The translations under genes were made by a program, and so were the position numbers. The notes beneath the pieces were generated by a model that searched no databases, was not told where the DNA came from, and saw only the letters and a program-made list of their open reading frames with translations. Shown here one piece after another: positions 60,160 to 64,000 of a stretch of DNA of 64,000 nucleotides (positions within the stretch are counted from its first letter, which is position 1; the number at the start of each line of letters is the position of its first letter). The stretch comes from a bacterium A37T11 (GTDB lineage Bacteria > Bacteroidota > Bacteroidia > Sphingobacteriales > Sphingobacteriaceae), in contig FOBR01000007.1 of assembly GCA_900109895.1 (NCBI GenBank), positions 1 to 64,000 on the forward strand, written 5' to 3'.

Positions 60160-61474
60160 TTTTAAACGGGTTGGCCTTGGCATCCCTGCTGGTCAGTGGC
60201 TTGAGATCCCACCTGTGTTCAATAAAAGAAAGGATGCTAACCGTCTCATAAGAAGTGTGATCTACAAAATTCTTTTTGGTGAACGGTGAAATGAGGATTG
60301 CTGGGATGCGGGTGCCGGGTCCCATTTCATCAATGACCGGTGGTGCAACGTGATCCCAGAAGCCGCCATTTTCGTCATAAGTCAAGATAACCAGGGCATC
60401 TTTGCCATTGGGCCCTTTCAGTACGGCGTTTATAAGTTCCAGAGCGTGTTTTTCTCCGCGAAGGAGGTTGGTATAGCCTGGATGTTCAGTATCGATACCC
60501 AATGGTTTTACAAACGATACGGCAGGCAAAGTACCTGCTTTGGCCGCTTCTAAGAATAGTTTTTCATCTTTAAGGTGTTCTTTGCTTCCTTTAGTACTGT
60601 CTGCAAAATTGGCATAATAGGCAAAGGCCTGATGGTGGAACTGAAAGGTAGGGTCCGGATGTCCGGCCTCAGCATCGTCCCACCCGCCCGAATACCAAGC
60701 CCATGAAACACCTTTTTCACTAAGACGATCGCCTATGGTGGGGGAAGTTTGCGGAGGAAGTAACCGCTCAGGTTTGCTATTGGCAGAATGTGGGCCTTTA
60801 GCAGGCATGACGGTATTAACCGCGAATCCATCAGGAGTGACCGCGCCGTCCTTGATCAGCTTTCCGGTAGAATCCACCTTCGCTTTCATATATTCAGGCG
60901 CATTTGGAAAAACGGGAGTAGCCGAAGCGATGAGCCATTGATGGTTGAGGTAAGAGCAACCGAAGGCACTATGGAAGAAATGGTCGCACAGGGTATACTT
61001 TTTGGCGATTTCATACAAAGGTAGCATCTTGGTAGTGTAGTATCCCATGGTAAGACCTGCAGTGGCATTATGCAACGCAAACTTATCCATTTTGCCGCCA
61101 TTAATCTGCATGCGTTCCATATAATAGGCATGGGTCACATCTGGAATCTCTTGATCAGAAGGTACATATTGGTCAATATTAAATAAAGCGTTAGGCATAT
61201 TGGTAGGGAATACATCTGTCCTTGGAATGGTCGGCAGGTATTGATATGGTTTATTACTGCTATCCAATTGGGTAATAATTTTCTTATTTGCACTATCAAT
61301 GCCATTTGCCCCTTCAAACTGACCATATAAATTGTCAAAACTGTGATTTTCCATGTAGATAACCACCACATGCTTCACCTTGTCTTTAATTAAGCTGTTA
61401 AAATCTTTGGGTACCTGTTGGCAACCTAAAAATAGGGCGCCTAGGCTAAGGAATGAGAGAAGTAATTTATTCAT
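60143..61474 (-). CDS. Phosphoesterase (phospholipase C / acid phosphatase AcpA family) lipoprotein
   Basis: This 443-residue protein has the lipobox LFLGCQQ (Cys18). It carries the signature of bacterial phospholipase C/AcpA-type phosphoesterases: VVIYMENHSFDNLYG (about 37-51, with the nucleophile region), an N-A-T segment in LHNATAG, and TYDENGGFWDHVAPP near the C-terminus for metal binding. Substrates in the family are phospholipids or phosphomonoesters. It is the first gene of a two-gene unit with the di-haem peroxidase. Phosphate or lipid scavenging is an inference. Confidence 0.85.
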   Translation of the reverse strand: MNKLLLSFLSLGALFLGCQQVPKDFNSLIKDKVKHVVVIYMENHSFDNLYGQFEGANGIDSANKKIITQLDSSNKPYQYLPTIPRTDVFPTNMPNALFNIDQYVPSDQEIPDVTHAYYMERMQINGGKMDKFALHNATAGLTMGYYTTKMLPLYEIAKKYTLCDHFFHSAFGCSYLNHQWLIASATPVFPNAPEYMKAKVDSTGKLIKDGAVTPDGFAVNTVMPAKGPHSANSKPERLLPPQTSPTIGDRLSEKGVSWAWYSGGWDDAEAGHPDPTFQFHHQAFAYYANFADSTKGSKEHLKDEKLFLEAAKAGTLPAVSFVKPLGIDTEHPGYTNLLRGEKHALELINAVLKGPNGKDALVILTYDENGGFWDHVAPPVIDEMGPGTRIPAILISPFTKKNFVDHTSYETVSILSFIEHRWDLKPLTSRDAKANPFKNAFEL

Positions 61475-61593
61475 AGTGCTCGTATTTAGTAAAAAATAAG
61501 GTGGAAAAATACGGAATTTGTCAGGAAAAAGATGAATTAAGGGTAGATTGTTACATATATAATTTTACCATGGTATATTCAAGCTATTTTTAT

Positions 61594-61601
61594 TATGTTT
61601 G
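61594..61601 (+). promoter_or_regulatory. -7 promoter element close to the small cysteine-protein start
   Basis: TATGTTTG matches TAnnTTTG exactly but ends only 5 nt before the ATG at 61607. Transcription from it would begin at or near the start codon, so the mRNA is leaderless or the Met at 61631 is used. Confidence 0.4.
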
Positions 61602-61606
61602 CCACC

Positions 61607-61978
61607 ATGAAACGTCTATTGACAGGATTTATGGCTTTAGTGCTCTTATCACAGAGCTGCTCGGGGCTGATCGTTTTGTCGGCGTTTTATGCAAACCGCT
61701 CATACATTGCAAAATATTTGTGCGAAAACCGGTTCAATCCCAACTCTGTCTGCCATGGGCAGTGCGTGCTCATGAAAAAGATGCGCAAGGAATTGGAAAA
61801 GGAAGAGAAACTGCCCGACCTTAAAATGAAGGAAGTGCAGTTTGTGATGCCATCGACCATTTTGCCAGAGAGAGCGTTAGTTTGTTTGTTGCCGCAACCG
61901 GAACCACCGGTAGCCGATCAGCCTCATTTATTAAGCGGATACATTTCCGGAATCTTTCGTCCCCCCCTCTCAGTTTAA
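61607..61978 (+). CDS. Small cysteine-containing exported protein upstream of a TonB receptor
   Basis: This protein of about 123 residues has an N-terminal hydrophobic signal (RLLTGFMALVLLSQSC). A conserved-looking block YIAKYLCENRFNPNSVCHGQ and CVLMKKMRKELEKEEK follows, and then a Pro-rich tail. The pattern CxN...CxGxCxL is known from small Bacteroidota proteins encoded just before TonB-dependent receptors and may bind a metal or haem. I prefer the ATG at 61607 because it gives a basic N-terminus, but see the promoter overlap. It should be co-regulated with the receptor 100 bp downstream, though a terminator-like hairpin lies between. Confidence 0.65.
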   Translation: MKRLLTGFMALVLLSQSCSGLIVLSAFYANRSYIAKYLCENRFNPNSVCHGQCVLMKKMRKELEKEEKLPDLKMKEVQFVMPSTILPERALVCLLPQPEPPVADQPHLLSGYISGIFRPPLSV

Positions 61979-61996
61979 TTTCCAACATTATTTTCA

Positions 61997-62051
61997 AGGC
62001 ATAATGGGTTGATAAAAAAACCCAAATGAATTGTTATGCCTGTGCTTTTTT
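61997..62051 (+). terminator. Two-part stem-loop with T-run before the TonB receptor gene
   Basis: AGGCATAA (61997-62004) pairs with TTATGCCT (62034-62041). Inside, TGGGTT (62005-62010) pairs with AACCCA (62019-62024). GTGCTTTTTT follows at 62042-62051. This is a terminator or attenuator layout, 30 nt before the receptor ATG, and could set the ratio between the small protein and the receptor. Confidence 0.6.
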
Positions 62052-62080
62052 CGGAATTAATCTAATCGTTAAAAAATTAA

Positions 62081-64000
62081 ATGAACTTTCATATAAAGTG
62101 GCTGTTATGCTTTGTCATAGCGGCACAAATGGCTTTTGGCCAATCAAAAATGACTGGAAGGGTGCTGGATAATGCCACCCAGAGGCCGCTAGAAGGAGCG
62201 ACCGTGCGCCAGGGTGACCTGATGGTGACAACCGACGGGAATGGGCGTTTTGTCTTGGCTGCGCAAGATGACCATCAACCAATTACGGTGAAATACATTG
62301 GGTATAAAGAAGTAACAGTGTTAATAAAAGGACAATCAGAGCTGAACATTGCGCTGGAACCCAATAATCAAAGCCTGAACGAGATCATTGTGACTGGATA
62401 TGCTAGTGAAAAGCGGTTACAGGATGTGCCTGGATCCGCGGGCCTTCTCACCGAAAAAGATTTCAAAAGAGGCAATTCGTTTTCCCTACAGCCAGTGCTG
62501 AATACCATACCGGGGGTACAGGTAGATCAGAGCAATCTGGCCGAAACCCGCATCTCCATTAGAGGGGTCGGCGTACGGGCATCATACGGCAACCGTAACT
62601 TGAAATTTTATATCAACGATATCCCCATCACTGAAGCAGACGGTTTTACCAGGATAGAAGGGATTGATGTAGCTACACTGGGCAGGGCAGAAGTGATCAA
62701 AGGACCGGCCTCCAGTATTTATGGGTTTGGCACAGGCGGTGTATTGAATTTTGAAGTACAAAAATCGGCATATAATGAAATGAGCCTGGGGGCGGAAGCT
62801 ATGGTAGGGTCCTATGGTTTTAACCGCCTATCTTCAACGTTTCGCGCAGGAAGTGATAAAATGAATATCGCAGCGACGTATGGTTATCAGCAATACGATG
62901 GTTACCGCGACCATAATAAGGATATGCGACGATTCCTGACTACAAGTGCCCAATTTTATCCGTCAGAAAAACAAACGGTGTCCATCTTTATCAACCGTAC
63001 CACCCAGTTTGCAGATATTCCCGGAGCATTGACGGCCGAGCAGGTTGCTGAAGATCGTAAACAAGCCAATGCAACTAACCTGAAGGTCAAAGCCGGCAGG
63101 TACCAGACCTGGACGCGTATTGGCTTATCGCACACTTACGCCATATTACCCAATTTTAAAAACATCAGCAGTGTGTTTATGTCCACCTACAACCTCAATC
63201 ATCCCTTGCCTTATGCCTATCTTCGAGGGGTGTACCAGAGTTATGGTGGTAGAACCCGATTGGTGTATGATGCGCCATTTGCTATATTGCCTACCCGATT
63301 TACCGTAGGAGGTGAATTTCTGAATGGATTTAATCGAGGACAACAATATGTCAACGAAGAAGGAAAAGAGGGGGCATTAAAATCAAACACCGATCAAGAC
63401 AATACCCAGTACAGTATATTTTATTACTCAGAAACCAAACTGGCTGCCAAGTGGATGCTGACCCTGGGAGCCAGCTATAACAAGATGCGGTATGACGGCA
63501 AGGACTACTTGAAACCTGATAGGACCGGGGTGAAGGACTTTGATGCACAAGTGACGCCCCGGGTGGCGTTGTCCTATTTTATGCACCCAAATCATTCCAT
63601 CCATGCGAGTATGAGCTATGGGTTTGCACCACCATCCTCTTCAGAAGTAAGCAATGCTGATGGCAGTATCAACCAGGCCATCCGTCCTGAAAAAGGCGTA
63701 AACTATGAGTTAGACGTTAAAGGAAGTTTTTTGGATAAGCGGTTGTCCTATGACCTATCGCTCTATCGGTTTAATTTAAAGGATGAATTGATACCCCAAA
63801 CGGTGTCTCAGGGAGTCACCATTTATAACAACGCAGGTCGCACGCGAAGGAACGGGGCAGAGCTAGGCTTGTATTACAGCGTACCGCTACCAGCTGCCGG
63901 CTGGCTAACAGAGATCAGGCCCTTTGCGACGGTGAACTATTCGGATTTCAGTTTTCAGCAGTATCAAATCCAGAATGCAGAAAACGAGGTGACGGCAGAC
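62081..64000 (+). CDS. TonB-dependent receptor, FecA-like (3' end outside window)
   Basis: The frame is open from the ATG at 62081 to the window edge (640 codons seen). A signal peptide (WLLCFVIAAQMAFGQ) is followed by a carboxypeptidase-like domain (about 24-100), a TonB-box-like NEIIVTGYASEKR, and a plug (about 125-225) with LNTIPGVQVDQSNLAETRIS and AEVIKGPASSIYGFGTGG. Barrel strands follow. The plug IRGVGVRASYGNRNLKFYIN and the size resemble ferric-citrate/siderophore receptors rather than SusC, and no SusD is visible. Link to the divergent phosphoesterase and peroxidase genes is by position only. Confidence 0.85.
   Translation, partial: MNFHIKWLLCFVIAAQMAFGQSKMTGRVLDNATQRPLEGATVRQGDLMVTTDGNGRFVLAAQDDHQPITVKYIGYKEVTVLIKGQSELNIALEPNNQSLNEIIVTGYASEKRLQDVPGSAGLLTEKDFKRGNSFSLQPVLNTIPGVQVDQSNLAETRISIRGVGVRASYGNRNLKFYINDIPITEADGFTRIEGIDVATLGRAEVIKGPASSIYGFGTGGVLNFEVQKSAYNEMSLGAEAMVGSYGFNRLSSTFRAGSDKMNIAATYGYQQYDGYRDHNKDMRRFLTTSAQFYPSEKQTVSIFINRTTQFADIPGALTAEQVAEDRKQANATNLKVKAGRYQTWTRIGLSHTYAILPNFKNISSVFMSTYNLNHPLPYAYLRGVYQSYGGRTRLVYDAPFAILPTRFTVGGEFLNGFNRGQQYVNEEGKEGALKSNTDQDNTQYSIFYYSETKLAAKWMLTLGASYNKMRYDGKDYLKPDRTGVKDFDAQVTPRVALSYFMHPNHSIHASMSYGFAPPSSSEVSNADGSINQAIRPEKGVNYELDVKGSFLDKRLSYDLSLYRFNLKDELIPQTVSQGVTIYNNAGRTRRNGAELGLYYSVPLPAAGWLTEIRPFATVNYSDFSFQQYQIQNAENEVTAD

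Overview
The window is chromosomal DNA of a Bacteroidota bacterium, most likely a Sphingobacteriaceae-type soil or environmental organism; the genus cannot be fixed. The reasons are four complete SusC/SusD pairs, two ECF-sigma/FecR/SusC cascades with STN domains, FGly-type sulfatases, LytTR regulation, and promoters of the Bacteroidota type TAnnTTTG. No rRNA, tRNA or CRISPR was seen.

Layout. 1-146: tail of an IS transposase. 217-11837 (minus): a sigma/FecR-controlled SusCD locus that continues into two lipoproteins (DUF4843, PKD-like) and two TlpA/DUF4369 thiol-disulfide proteins; it has no glycosidase. 11939-12442: an array of 24 units of exactly 21 bp with no indels. 12476-20985 (minus): a second sigma/FecR/SusCD locus ending in a sulfatase. 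21228-23501 (plus): a four-gene cassette with unusually strong Shine-Dalgarno sequences (small membrane protein, membrane-anchored CHAP-like hydrolase, FnIII protein, lipoprotein with a C-terminal membrane helix). 23556-25970: siderophore-type TonB receptor. 26070-29623 (minus): DinB protein, then an ohrR-ohr-DJ-1-ALDH stress operon with a clear promoter/operator. 29788-39599 (plus): a glycosidase-like remnant, then SusC, SusD and three sulfatases with overlapping or closely spaced starts. 39615-40731 (minus): membrane protein and frameshifted ECF sigma factor. 41106-48623: two PepSY membrane proteins, a spondin-domain lipoprotein, AraC regulator, YceI, a sulfatase lacking its N-terminal half, and a small lipoprotein. 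48758-58309 (minus): histidine kinase, metzincin-like protease, SusC, SusD and LytTR response regulator in a row. 58366-64000: di-haem peroxidase, phosphoesterase, small cysteine protein and a TonB receptor that runs off the window.

The main themes are TonB-dependent uptake and desulfation of polysaccharides (four intact sulfatases and one remnant). A separate SusCD unit is linked to a protease and its own two-component system, and is probably for peptide or protein use.

Two non-coding structures stand out. One is the 21-bp array. The other is a family of six intergenic hairpin elements (22.9-46.8 kb) with a conserved core of about 41 nt inside outer stems whose sequence differs between copies but mostly still pairs. 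Neither is explained by the annotated genes.
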